A stretch of DNA of 6,502 bases. Source: Eubacterium sp. Lineage in GTDB: Bacteria; Bacillota; Clostridia; Lachnospirales; Lachnospiraceae. The position numbers were made by a program, and so were the translations under genes. Below, one piece after another: positions 1-6,488 of this stretch; within the stretch, counting starts at the first letter, position 1, and the number at the start of each line of letters is the position of its first letter. The stretch covers positions 1-6,502 of the forward strand of contig JABUSX010000183.1 of assembly GCA_021442545.1 (NCBI GenBank), read 5' to 3'. Below the pieces are notes generated by a model. It had not been told where the DNA came from. It saw nothing but the letters and a program-made list of their open reading frames with translations, and ran no database searches.

Positions 1-27
1 GTACTTCGTATGAGGAAGGAGCCATTT

Positions 28-60
28 TTCGGAGAAAAATGTGCGGACTCCGAATATTTT
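28..60 (+). terminator. Possible plus-strand intrinsic terminator downstream of rnhB
   Basis: TTCGGAG (28-34) pairs perfectly with CTCCGAA (48-54) around a 13-nt loop, and the plus strand continues TATTTTTACC, a short T-run. In the minus direction the stem is followed by AAATGG, not T, so it would not end the rnhB transcript efficiently. It may serve a gene entering from the left on the plus strand; a TGA at 11-13 would fit such a gene's end, but too little of it is visible to call. Confidence 0.4.
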
Positions 61-719
61 TACCTCACAAATTTCGTAATAAAAGTTTTCCTGTGGATGG
101 GGCAGGGTCCTGCACTCTTCAATGCCTCAATATGTGCAGCCGTCCCGTACCCTTTATTCGATGCAAAGGCATACTCCGGAAAGCAGGCATCAAAAGCCTC
201 CATCAGATGATCTCTCGTCACCTTTGCCAGAATACTCGCAGCCGCGATACTCTGGCTTCTCGCATCTCCCTTCACGATCGAGACCTGCCGGCAGGAAAGA
301 TCCGGAATATGCACTGCATCCACAAGTGCCAGATCCGGTCTGATCCGTAATTTTTCCACGGCCATATACATTGCTTCGTAAGTAGCCTGCAGGATGTTGA
401 TCTCATCGATCCGTCTGTGATCGGAATACCCGATCGCATAAGCAAGTGCCTTTTCCCGTATCTCAAGATACAGTTCTTCCCTGCGTTTTTCCGTCAGCTT
501 TTTAGAATCGTTAATATATAAAATACGGCAGTCCTTCGGAAGGATCACTGCCGCTGTTACAACCGGACCGGCCAGAGGCCCCCGCCCGACTTCATCAATT
601 CCGCAGATATACGGATAATCAGAATATTTCTTTTCAAATTCACAAAGAGCCTCGACCCTCTCCTCTTCCCGGAGAAGCTTCAGGGCACGTTTTTGTTCTG
701 CTTCCTCTTTCTTAGTCAT
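60..719 (-). CDS. rnhB: Ribonuclease HII
   Basis: This protein has 219 residues from the ATG at 719. It cleaves RNA in RNA-DNA hybrids, including single ribonucleotides misincorporated in DNA. The catalytic core starts with YICGIDEVGRGPLAGP, giving Asp42 and Glu43 plus the type 2 GRG motif. The third acid is Asp134 (LVDAV) and the fourth is probably Asp170, after the KGDARSQSIAAASILAKV segment. The C-terminal NKGYGTAAH and HRKTF segments are also typical. An N-terminal basic and acidic helix of about 35 residues precedes the core, as in many Firmicutes homologues. The start is uncertain: the frame is open further upstream, but the only conventional alternative is a TTG at 731, and neither site has a clear Shine-Dalgarno. 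It lies about 100 nt after rbgA and is the last gene visible in this operon. Confidence 0.95.
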   Translation of the reverse strand: MTKKEEAEQKRALKLLREEERVEALCEFEKKYSDYPYICGIDEVGRGPLAGPVVTAAVILPKDCRILYINDSKKLTEKRREELYLEIREKALAYAIGYSDHRRIDEINILQATYEAMYMAVEKLRIRPDLALVDAVHIPDLSCRQVSIVKGDARSQSIAAASILAKVTRDHLMEAFDACFPEYAFASNKGYGTAAHIEALKSAGPCPIHRKTFITKFVR

Positions 720-821
720 GATTCTGTACAACCATTCATCCAGCCGGTCATCACATTTAACCGGTTTTAACTGACTTTATCGGTACGTAAAAATTTTTCG
801 CCGGTATAATTTCCTTCCGCG

Positions 822-1697
822 TTATTCGTTTTCTTCCTCCGGCGGCTGTTCCACCGTGATCCGCCCGAGCCTGGCATGACGGAAATCATCCAGAAGCAGC
901 AATGCCGCTTTTTCCGTATCATAACGATTTCCGGGAAGCAGACACCCCCTGCTTTCTGCGATCGCAGCAAGGATCTTCTGATCAGCAAGAGCTTCACCGT
1001 TTCCGTACTCTTCGTTAATACCGTATCGTTCCGAAAGTCTGCCGCCATATTGCTTGCGCAGAAAAGAGACGAGATGAAGCGCCAGTTCTTCTGTCGGCAG
1101 AATATCATCCTTGACCGAACCGATCCATGCAAGGCGCATGCCTGCTTCCGGATCATCAAATTTAGGCCAGAGAATGCCGGGCGTATCCAGAAGATCCAGG
1201 CCGTCGCCGAGATGGATCCACTGCTGTCCTCTCGTCACGCCCGGTTTATCTCCCGTTCTGGCAGATGCCCTGCCGGCCAGAGAATTGATCAGCGTCGATT
1301 TGCCGACATTCGGAATGCCGGCAACCATAACGCGTATCTTGCTGTTTCGAATTCCGCGCCGCTTATCACGTTCCAGTTTCTGATGGCAGGCTTCTCTGGA
1401 AAGAGCAAGGATCTGCTTGCGTATATTGCTTTTCCTGGAATCCATGCATAAAACCTGAAGCCCCTGTTTTCTGTAATATTTCTCCCAGGCAGTACTGCTT
1501 TCCGGATCTGCCAGATCGGCCTTATTCAGAATCAGAAGAACGGATTTTCCGTTTTCCATAGCACGGATATCCGGATTCCTGCCCGAAAGAGGAGCACGCG
1601 CATCGATCAGTTCCATAACCAGATCGACCAGCTTAAGATTCTCCTGCATTTCCCGTCGGGCCTTTGTCATATGCCCCGGATACCACTGTACATCCAT
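822..1697 (-). CDS. rbgA: Ribosome biogenesis GTPase RbgA (YlqF)
   Basis: This 291-residue circularly permuted GTPase has its G-motifs in the order G4-G1-G2-G3: NKAD (58-61), GIPNVGKST (127-135), GVTRG with Thr155, and DTPG (171-174). The N-terminus has the family motif WYPGHMTKA. The C-terminal helical domain (about 190-280) is the RNA-binding part. In Bacillus subtilis, RbgA acts late in 50S assembly, so it is functionally linked to L19 two genes upstream. A good ribosome binding site, GGAGG (1707-1711), lies inside the end of lepB, 9 nt before the ATG; stop and start overlap as TAATG. Length and motifs are complete. The acidic tail (EEENE) is unremarkable. Confidence 0.97.
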   Translation of the reverse strand: MDVQWYPGHMTKARREMQENLKLVDLVMELIDARAPLSGRNPDIRAMENGKSVLLILNKADLADPESSTAWEKYYRKQGLQVLCMDSRKSNIRKQILALSREACHQKLERDKRRGIRNSKIRVMVAGIPNVGKSTLINSLAGRASARTGDKPGVTRGQQWIHLGDGLDLLDTPGILWPKFDDPEAGMRLAWIGSVKDDILPTEELALHLVSFLRKQYGGRLSERYGINEEYGNGEALADQKILAAIAESRGCLLPGNRYDTEKAALLLLDDFRHARLGRITVEQPPEEENE

Positions 1698-2263
1698 TAT
1701 TTCAGGCCTCCAAATTTTCCGATCGGCCAGGTACGCAGCCAGATCTTTCCGGCAATACGCTTCTTCCGGACATTCCCCACAGATGCATACCGGCTGTCTT
1801 CACTGCCGTTGCGGTTATCTCCGAGCACAAAGTACTCATCATCGCCAAGCGTGATGGGGTCTATGGCAAGTCCAGGATCCACCATAGCCGGAAAGGTTTC
1901 ATCCAGATACGTCTCTCCGTTTAATACGATCTGTCCGTTCACGATCTGGACGGTATCCCCCGGGATCCCGATGATCCGCTTGATATGAAGATTCTCCGCC
2001 TCTTCATCCGTATTTCTGTAGGCGATAATATCCCTGCGTCCCGGAGATCCGAAGCGGTAGGCAAGGGTGTTCATCAACAGCGTATCTCCGGAAGAGATCG
2101 TCGGTTCCATCGAATTTTCTCTCATTGTGACGGAACGCAGAAAGAAAGTCGAAACACCATAGGCAAGGATGACTACAAGGAGAATCTCCAGCACAAAGAT
2201 GAGAATACGAAAAAGGAGCGCACGCGAACGCCGCTCCCTTCTTCCTGATCTTACTCTTTTCAT
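1697..2263 (-). CDS. lepB: Signal peptidase I (type I leader peptidase)
   Basis: This 188-residue S26 serine protease cleaves signal peptides from secreted proteins on the outer face of the membrane. A very basic N-terminus ([13 protein letters not shown]) is followed by one membrane helix (about 17-41), as expected for a protein with its catalytic domain outside. The nucleophile is Ser51 in the ENSMEPT motif, and the general-base Lys is Lys95 in [11 protein letters not shown]. The last conserved box is [11 protein letters not shown] (148-158). The short, single-anchor form is typical of Gram-positive SipS-like enzymes. The ATG overlaps the rplS stop as ATGA, and no clear Shine-Dalgarno is visible before it, so it probably depends on ribosomes finishing rplS. 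The TAA stop overlaps the next start by 1 nt. No catalytic residue is missing. Confidence 0.97.
   Translation of the reverse strand: MKRVRSGRRERRSRALLFRILIFVLEILLVVILAYGVSTFFLRSVTMRENSMEPTISSGDTLLMNTLAYRFGSPGRRDIIAYRNTDEEAENLHIKRIIGIPGDTVQIVNGQIVLNGETYLDETFPAMVDPGLAIDPITLGDDEYFVLGDNRNGSEDSRYASVGNVRKKRIAGKIWLRTWPIGKFGGLK
1707..1711 (-). promoter_or_regulatory. Ribosome binding site of rbgA
   Basis: GGAGG lies inside the final codons of lepB, 9 nt before the rbgA ATG. It supports the start that overlaps the lepB stop as TAATG. Confidence 0.8.
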
Positions 2264-2610
2264 CTGTTTTCTGCGGCTTTGACTTTGGCTGCTTTGCCGA
2301 TGCGGCCACGCAGATAGTTCAGTTTCGCACGTCTGACTTTACCGCGGCGGACAACTTCGATCTTTTCCACATTCGGAGAATGCAGCGGCCATGTCTTCTC
2401 AACGCCGATTCCGTTTGAAGTCTTGCGCACTGTAAAGGTTTCACGGCTGCTTCCGCCCTGGCGTTTCAGAACGACACCCTCGAAAACCTGGATTCTTTCC
2501 CGGTTTCCTTCTTTGATCTTTCCGTAGACACGTACCGTGTCGCCGATGGAAAACTTACCGGGTGCTTCTTTCATCTGCGCTGCTTCAATCTGTTTGATGA
2601 TCTCATTCAT
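2260..2610 (-). CDS. rplS: 50S ribosomal protein L19
   Basis: This 116-residue basic protein matches L19 in length and along its whole sequence. Recognisable parts are the N-terminal MNEIIKQIE helix, the [16 protein letters not shown] strand region, [12 protein letters not shown] with the following [21 protein letters not shown] segment, and the C-terminal [22 protein letters not shown] tail. L19 sits at the 30S-50S interface and contributes to an intersubunit bridge. The ATG has only a weak purine-rich site (GAGAG, 9 nt upstream). It is the first gene of its operon, with its own promoter and a structured leader. It is not downstream of trmD here; instead an exporter operon precedes it. The TGA stop shares 4 nt (ATGA) with the lepB start, which suggests translational coupling. 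Confidence 0.97.
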   Translation of the reverse strand: MNEIIKQIEAAQMKEAPGKFSIGDTVRVYGKIKEGNRERIQVFEGVVLKRQGGSSRETFTVRKTSNGIGVEKTWPLHSPNVEKIEVVRRGKVRRAKLNYLRGRIGKAAKVKAAENR

Positions 2611-2696
2611 AACTGTTATCTCTCTTTCTTATTGTAATGGATGTTCATATCACCGATCAACGTGACAGCGGACCATCTTTTATGCCGTTACAGACT
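2611..2696 (-). ncRNA. Structured rplS leader, candidate L19 autoregulatory element
   Basis: The predicted 5' untranslated region can fold into nested helices. The outer one is TGTAACG with CATTACA (one mismatch). Inside it GATGGTC pairs with GAACATC (one mismatch), and TCAC pairs with GTGA around a small loop. The structure ends about 20 nt before the start codon, just before the AG-rich ribosome binding region. Firmicutes are known to carry an L19 leader that binds the protein product, which makes this a reasonable candidate. I cannot confirm membership of that family by eye. Confidence 0.45.
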
Positions 2697-2701
2697 GAAA
2701 A

Positions 2702-2730
2702 ATTATATATCAGCCGTTCCAAAAAAGCAA
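2702..2730 (-). promoter_or_regulatory. Predicted sigma-A promoter of the rplS-lepB-rbgA-rnhB operon
   Basis: On the minus strand TTGCTT (2730-2725) is separated by exactly 17 bp from a perfect TATAAT (2707-2702). The likely start is the A at about 2696, giving a leader of about 86 nt. The -35 box begins at the first base after the upstream terminator stem. The near-consensus sequence fits strong expression of a ribosomal protein gene. Confidence 0.8.
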
Positions 2731-2750
2731 GCGGTTTCTGCCCGCAGACC
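2721..2750 (-). terminator. Intrinsic terminator of the ABC exporter operon
   Basis: On the minus strand, 15 nt after the second exporter gene, there is a short GC stem followed by TTGCTTTTTT (2730-2721). The stem can be drawn as GCGG/CCGC (2745-2742 with 2734-2731). An alternative pairing is GGTCTG with CAGA and CC, leaving an AA bulge. The stem is short, so termination may be partial. The T-run also carries the -35 box of the rplS promoter. Confidence 0.6.
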
Positions 2751-2765
2751 TTAAAGGATTTCCTG

Positions 2766-4586
2766 TCAGCTGAACTGCGGTCCTTTTCCTGTAAACTGTG
2801 AATTGTACAGCGCCGCGTAAAAGCCGTCCAGTTTCATAAGCTGGTCATGATTTCCGGTTTCAAGAACATCACCATCTTTCATAACAATGATCAGATCGCT
2901 GTTCTTGATCGTAGACAGACGGTGCGCAATGATGAAGCTTGTTCTGCCTTTCATCAGCTTATCCATCGCATCCTGGATCATAAGCTCTGTACGGGTATCC
3001 ACACTGGATGTTGCTTCGTCGAGGATCATCATTGGTGCGTTCTGGATCATCGCCCTGGCGATCGTCAGAAGCTGCTTCTGTCCTGCGGAAAGACCGCATT
3101 CCGAGTCAAGAACCTGGTTATAGCCATTCGGCTGCTGACGGATAAAGCCGTCACAATGCGTCGCCCTGCAGGCCGCATAAACTTCTTCATCCGTGGCAGA
3201 AGGCCTCGAAAACTTCAGATTTTCCATAATGGTTCCTTCAAAAAGCCATGTATCCTGAAGAACCATTCCAAAGAGATTCCGGACATAGCCGCGCTTCATC
3301 TCTCTGGTATCCACACCTTCGATCTTTATCGCACCGCTGTTGATTTCGTAGAAACGCATCAGCAGATTGACCATCGTTGTCTTGCCGGCACCCGTAGGAC
3401 CGACAATTGCAATTTTCTGTCCCGGTTTGCCGATTTCGGAGAAATCATTGACAATGACACGGTCTTTCGTATAACCGAACCGGACATGTTCGAAGGAAAT
3501 ATTTCCTTTGATTTCCGGAAGAGTCGTCGTCTTGTGGCTTTCGTCCGCTTCTTCTTCCTCTTCAAGGAACTCATAGATACGCTGTGAGGAAGCAACCGCC
3601 TGCTGCATGGTAGCGATACCCTGTGCAATCTGCGTGATCGGAGCCACCAGCTGACCGACGTAACTGACGGCCGCAACCGTGATCGCGATATAGTTGTTGA
3701 TCTGCTCGGGAGACGATCCGGATTCTTTTGACATATTCGCAACGATGATACCGCCTGCGATCGCAACAACAACAAACATCAGATTTCCGAAAAATGTCAT
3801 GACCGGAATGCTGACGCTGGAATAATAGTCGGCCAGTGACATTGTTTTTTCCAGTTCGAGATTTTTGACAGCAAACTTATCATTGGTGCGTTCTCCTGCA
3901 TTGAATACACGCAGGATGTTGAAACCTGTGTAGCTCTCTTCCGCCTGAGAAGAAATATCTGCCGTCAGTTTGCTGCGGTTAAGGAAATGCTTTTCCGCGA
4001 CGGTTGAGATCTTTGTCAGAATCGCAAAAACGATCGGAAGCAGGAGTACCGTTACCAGCGCGATCCGCCAGTCCAGTATAAACAGGATGATCACGACACC
4101 GATCATGGTGATCACAGACACGATGACCGTTGACAATGTCAGATTCAATGAGTTTCCTGCAATATCGACATCATTTGTCAGATAGGAAAGAACGGTTCCT
4201 CTGTCCCTGGTATCGAAATAATTCAGCGGCATACGATTCATTTTAGCCGTCATTTTATTACGCAGTTCCTGCATGCCTCTTCCCACGACACCGGCTACGA
4301 TATGGGTCTGAAACCACTGAAAGAAGCCGCCGACTCCCAGAAGAATGATCGATATAACGCAAAGCAGACCGATCCTGTCCATGTTCATGGTGCCGTTCGT
4401 CGTATAGTTCAGAATTTCTTCCGAGACCAGCATCAGTACAAGCGGTGCGATCAGATTCAAAGCACATCCGACAACGGACATCACGATGCCCGCACGCATT
4501 TTTCCTTTTTCTCTGTTCAGAAGGCCGAACAGTTTTGAAAGGGAATCTTCACCTTTTACATTCTGTTTTTCATATTTATTATTCAT
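2766..4586 (-). CDS. Heterodimeric ABC exporter, second subunit (catalytic)
   Basis: This is a half-transporter of 606 residues, numbered from the ATG at 4586. A six-helix membrane domain (about 35-320) is joined by an acidic linker (EEEEEADE, about 342-349) to an ATPase domain. Its motifs are A-loop Tyr372, Walker A GPTGAGKTT (396-404), Q-loop Gln444, signature LSAGQ (499-503), Walker B MMILDE with catalytic Glu524, D-loop SSVD and H-loop His555. Walker B and the His are intact, but the signature has Ala for the first Gly of LSGGQ. This complements the upstream subunit: this protein's nucleotide-binding face should pair with the partner's VSGGQ to make the active site. AGGAGG (4594-4599) is 4 nt from the ATG at 4589 and 7 nt from the ATG at 4586; the second spacing is better, so I use 4586. 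The alternative adds one Met. It is co-transcribed with the upstream subunit and followed by a terminator. The substrate is unknown. Confidence 0.94.
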   Translation of the reverse strand: MNNKYEKQNVKGEDSLSKLFGLLNREKGKMRAGIVMSVVGCALNLIAPLVLMLVSEEILNYTTNGTMNMDRIGLLCVISIILLGVGGFFQWFQTHIVAGVVGRGMQELRNKMTAKMNRMPLNYFDTRDRGTVLSYLTNDVDIAGNSLNLTLSTVIVSVITMIGVVIILFILDWRIALVTVLLLPIVFAILTKISTVAEKHFLNRSKLTADISSQAEESYTGFNILRVFNAGERTNDKFAVKNLELEKTMSLADYYSSVSIPVMTFFGNLMFVVVAIAGGIIVANMSKESGSSPEQINNYIAITVAAVSYVGQLVAPITQIAQGIATMQQAVASSQRIYEFLEEEEEADESHKTTTLPEIKGNISFEHVRFGYTKDRVIVNDFSEIGKPGQKIAIVGPTGAGKTTMVNLLMRFYEINSGAIKIEGVDTREMKRGYVRNLFGMVLQDTWLFEGTIMENLKFSRPSATDEEVYAACRATHCDGFIRQQPNGYNQVLDSECGLSAGQKQLLTIARAMIQNAPMMILDEATSSVDTRTELMIQDAMDKLMKGRTSFIIAHRLSTIKNSDLIIVMKDGDVLETGNHDQLMKLDGFYAALYNSQFTGKGPQFS

Positions 4587-4588
4587 CA

Positions 4589-6346
4589 TCAGCCCTCCTG
4601 AATCCCGAGTTCTTCGGCAGTCATCTGTGACAAGGCGATCTCGCGGTAGATCGGACAGGTATCCAGCAGCTGTCTGTGTGTGCCGATACCCATGACGCGG
4701 CCTTCATCAAGACAGACGATCTGTCCGGCATCCAGAATTGTACCGACACGCTGTGCAACAATAACATTCGTCACACCGGCACAGCGCTTTTTGATCTCTC
4801 CGCGCAGGATCTTATCCGTCCGATAGTCCAGAGCTGAGAAGGAATCATCGAAAACAAAGATCTCCGGTTCCATGACCAGGGCTCTGGCGATGCACAGACG
4901 CTGTCTCTGTCCGCCGGATACGTTTTTTCCGCCCTGAGAGATCTCATAATCCACTCCCCCGGGAAGCTTGCTTACAAATTCTTTGGACTGGGAAATGTCC
5001 AGAGCCTTATCGACCACAACGGGCGAGGCATCCGGACGGCCGATCGTAATATTGTTCTGAAGCGTGTCATGGAAAAGATACCCTTTCTGGGGCACATAAC
5101 CAAACCTGGCATTCAGGTCTTCTGTTCTGTAATCTTTGACATTCACTCCGTCGACCAGGATCTCGCCCTTTGTGACATCCATAAACCGGAGAAGCAGATT
5201 GATGATCGTGGATTTACCGGAACCGGTAGCACCGATAAAGGCAATCGTTTCGCCTTTTCCGACTTTGAAGGATACATTTTCCACAACTGGCCTCTCCGCG
5301 CCCGGAAAAGTAAATGTGACGTTCTTGAATTCGATCGTTCCTTCTTCCCTGATCTCCGGCGTGGATTCGGCGCCTTTTACGGCAGGTTCGGTATCGATGA
5401 CTTCATTCACACGATTTGCACAGACAATCGTTCTGGGCATCTGAAGCATAACCGCGACAAGAAGTATGAATCCGGTAAGGATCAAAGCAGAAAACTGAAC
5501 AACGACCGCAATATCCGCGTACTGGAAAGTCGGATCATTGCCGGCGATCAGATTGGCACCTATAAAATAGATGGCAACATTCAGTGCACCAAAGATGAGC
5601 TGAACAATCGGTGTAAGGAGGTTCAGACCTCTGTTGGAAAAAACTTCATCCTTCATCAGCTTTTCGCTGATACCGGCAAATTTATCCTCCTGATATTTTT
5701 CCGCCGTATAGGCGCGGATAACTCTGAGACCGTCCAGGTTTTCACGGGTGACCAGTGCAACCTTATCCAGTCTTCCCTGAATGGCATCGTATCTCGGAAG
5801 CACGATCTTCAGGACAATAAGAATGAATGCCATGATCAGGCCAAGCGCAATAGCGATTGCCAGTGTCATCTGCCATTTTCCGAGGAAGACCATACCGATA
5901 ATGGCCGCAGCAGCAATAAGGGGCCCGTACAGAACAAAACGGAAGAAAATGTTTAAGGTATTACCGACAAAGGTAAGGTCATTTGTTGTTCTGGTTACAA
6001 GAGTAGAAGTGGAGAATTTATCCATTTCCGGGAAGGAAAAGGTTCCGATCCTCTTAAACAGCTGGTATCTGGTTACCGATATGGCTCTTGCCGTAACCAT
6101 ACTGGAAAGCTTGCTGCTGATAACGGCAGTAACGGCACTGACGCCCGCAATCAGAAGCATATAGACTCCCTCAACAATAACGGTTGTGACCGGGTCCTGA
6201 ATCTCCCTTGCCTCCTGCAGAACCTTTATGATCTTCCCAAGCTGAATGGGAAGCAGAAAGTCGCAGACCACATTTGCCACGACCACCAGGACAATGATCA
6301 GTATCATCCACCACTGTCTTCCAATGCGTCCTATGATTTTAAACAT
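4589..6346 (-). CDS. Heterodimeric ABC exporter, first subunit (degenerate ATP site)
   Basis: This is a half-transporter of 585 residues with an N-terminal six-helix exporter membrane domain (about 13-303) and a C-terminal ATPase domain (about 337-575). In the ATPase domain I see Walker A GATGSGKST (372-380), Q-loop Gln420, signature VSGGQ (476-480), Walker B IFVFDD (496-501) and D-loop SALD (504-507). Two key residues differ from active ATPases: Asp501 stands where the catalytic Glu normally is, and Gln532 stands where the H-loop His normally is (IVAQRV). The A-loop aromatic is probably Phe347. This pattern is known for the non-hydrolysing partner in BmrCD/LmrCD/TM287-288-type exporters. I chose the ATG at 6346 because GAGG lies 8 nt upstream; the open frame continues upstream only to a TTG at 6427. 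The stop overlaps the next gene by 1 nt. It probably exports hydrophobic compounds or lipids at the cytoplasmic membrane, but the substrate cannot be read from sequence. Confidence 0.93.
   Translation of the reverse strand: MFKIIGRIGRQWWMILIIVLVVVANVVCDFLLPIQLGKIIKVLQEAREIQDPVTTVIVEGVYMLLIAGVSAVTAVISSKLSSMVTARAISVTRYQLFKRIGTFSFPEMDKFSTSTLVTRTTNDLTFVGNTLNIFFRFVLYGPLIAAAAIIGMVFLGKWQMTLAIAIALGLIMAFILIVLKIVLPRYDAIQGRLDKVALVTRENLDGLRVIRAYTAEKYQEDKFAGISEKLMKDEVFSNRGLNLLTPIVQLIFGALNVAIYFIGANLIAGNDPTFQYADIAVVVQFSALILTGFILLVAVMLQMPRTIVCANRVNEVIDTEPAVKGAESTPEIREEGTIEFKNVTFTFPGAERPVVENVSFKVGKGETIAFIGATGSGKSTIINLLLRFMDVTKGEILVDGVNVKDYRTEDLNARFGYVPQKGYLFHDTLQNNITIGRPDASPVVVDKALDISQSKEFVSKLPGGVDYEISQGGKNVSGGQRQRLCIARALVMEPEIFVFDDSFSALDYRTDKILRGEIKKRCAGVTNVIVAQRVGTILDAGQIVCLDEGRVMGIGTHRQLLDTCPIYREIALSQMTAEELGIQEG
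4594..4599 (-). promoter_or_regulatory. Ribosome binding site of the second ABC subunit
   Basis: A full AGGAGG lies inside the last codons of the first exporter gene. It is 7 nt from the ATG at 4586 and only 4 nt from the ATG at 4589, which favours the second Met as the start. Confidence 0.85.
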
Positions 6347-6382
6347 AGTATCTTCCTCTCCCGTAAAAATCTTCCGTTTCTG

Positions 6383-6408
6383 TCCGGCAGTGCAAAGCAG
6401 TCTCCGGA
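6383..6408 (-). promoter_or_regulatory. Leader hairpin upstream of the ABC exporter
   Basis: The minus-strand transcript can form a stem with outer arms TCCGG/CCGGA (5 bp). It continues inward through AG/CT and TGC/GCA, with small bulges, to a TTT loop, for about 10 bp in all. It is not followed directly by a U-run, so it does not look like a simple terminator. It lies between the predicted promoter and the ribosome binding site of the exporter operon, 37 nt upstream of the start codon. Its role is unknown. Confidence 0.45.
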
Positions 6409-6459
6409 GGAAACAAACCTCAGGCAAAAATCTTTATCAGCAAAAGCCAATATTTGTCC

Positions 6460-6488
6460 AGATTAACCCATTCTTTTTCATATGTCAA
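6460..6488 (-). promoter_or_regulatory. Predicted sigma-A promoter of the ABC exporter operon
   Basis: On the minus strand a perfect -35 box TTGACA (6488-6483) is followed after exactly 17 bp by TAATCT (6465-6460). The second box matches the consensus TATAAT at three positions, including the critical second A and last T. Transcription would start near 6453, leaving a leader of roughly 107 nt before the first exporter gene. A regulator site could lie beyond the window edge; none is visible here. Confidence 0.6.

Noticed and set aside
1..25. Minus-strand frame starting ATG at 25 (MAPSSYEV...) as the start of a gene after rnhB, such as yraN
   Set aside because: Only eight codons are visible, there is no Shine-Dalgarno, and the residues do not resemble a YraN N-terminus.
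764..774. Short TTAA...TTAA inverted repeat in the rbgA-rnhB spacer as a terminator
   Set aside because: The stem is only four A-T pairs with no following T-run on the minus strand; the AACCGGTT core is self-complementary but leaves no loop.
767..1159. Minus-strand 130-codon frame overlapping the end of rbgA
   Set aside because: It is out of frame with rbgA, whose C-terminal domain reads intact through the region, and it has no recognisable motif. Its tail in the spacer adds no support.
2847..3587. Plus-strand open frame (246 codons) opposite the second ABC subunit
   Set aside because: It is antisense to intact ATPase motifs, has no family resemblance, and its composition is typical of a shadow frame.
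5069..5956. Long plus-strand open frame (295 codons) opposite the first ABC subunit
   Set aside because: It is an antisense shadow of a clearly real exporter gene. It is rich in His, Arg, Asn and Asp with no recognisable domain or ribosome site.
6347..6427. N-terminal extension of the first ABC subunit from a TTG at 6427
   Set aside because: The extension (MPEVCFLRRLL...) is unlike exporter N-termini, covers the leader hairpin, and lacks a ribosome site. The ATG at 6346 has one at the right distance.
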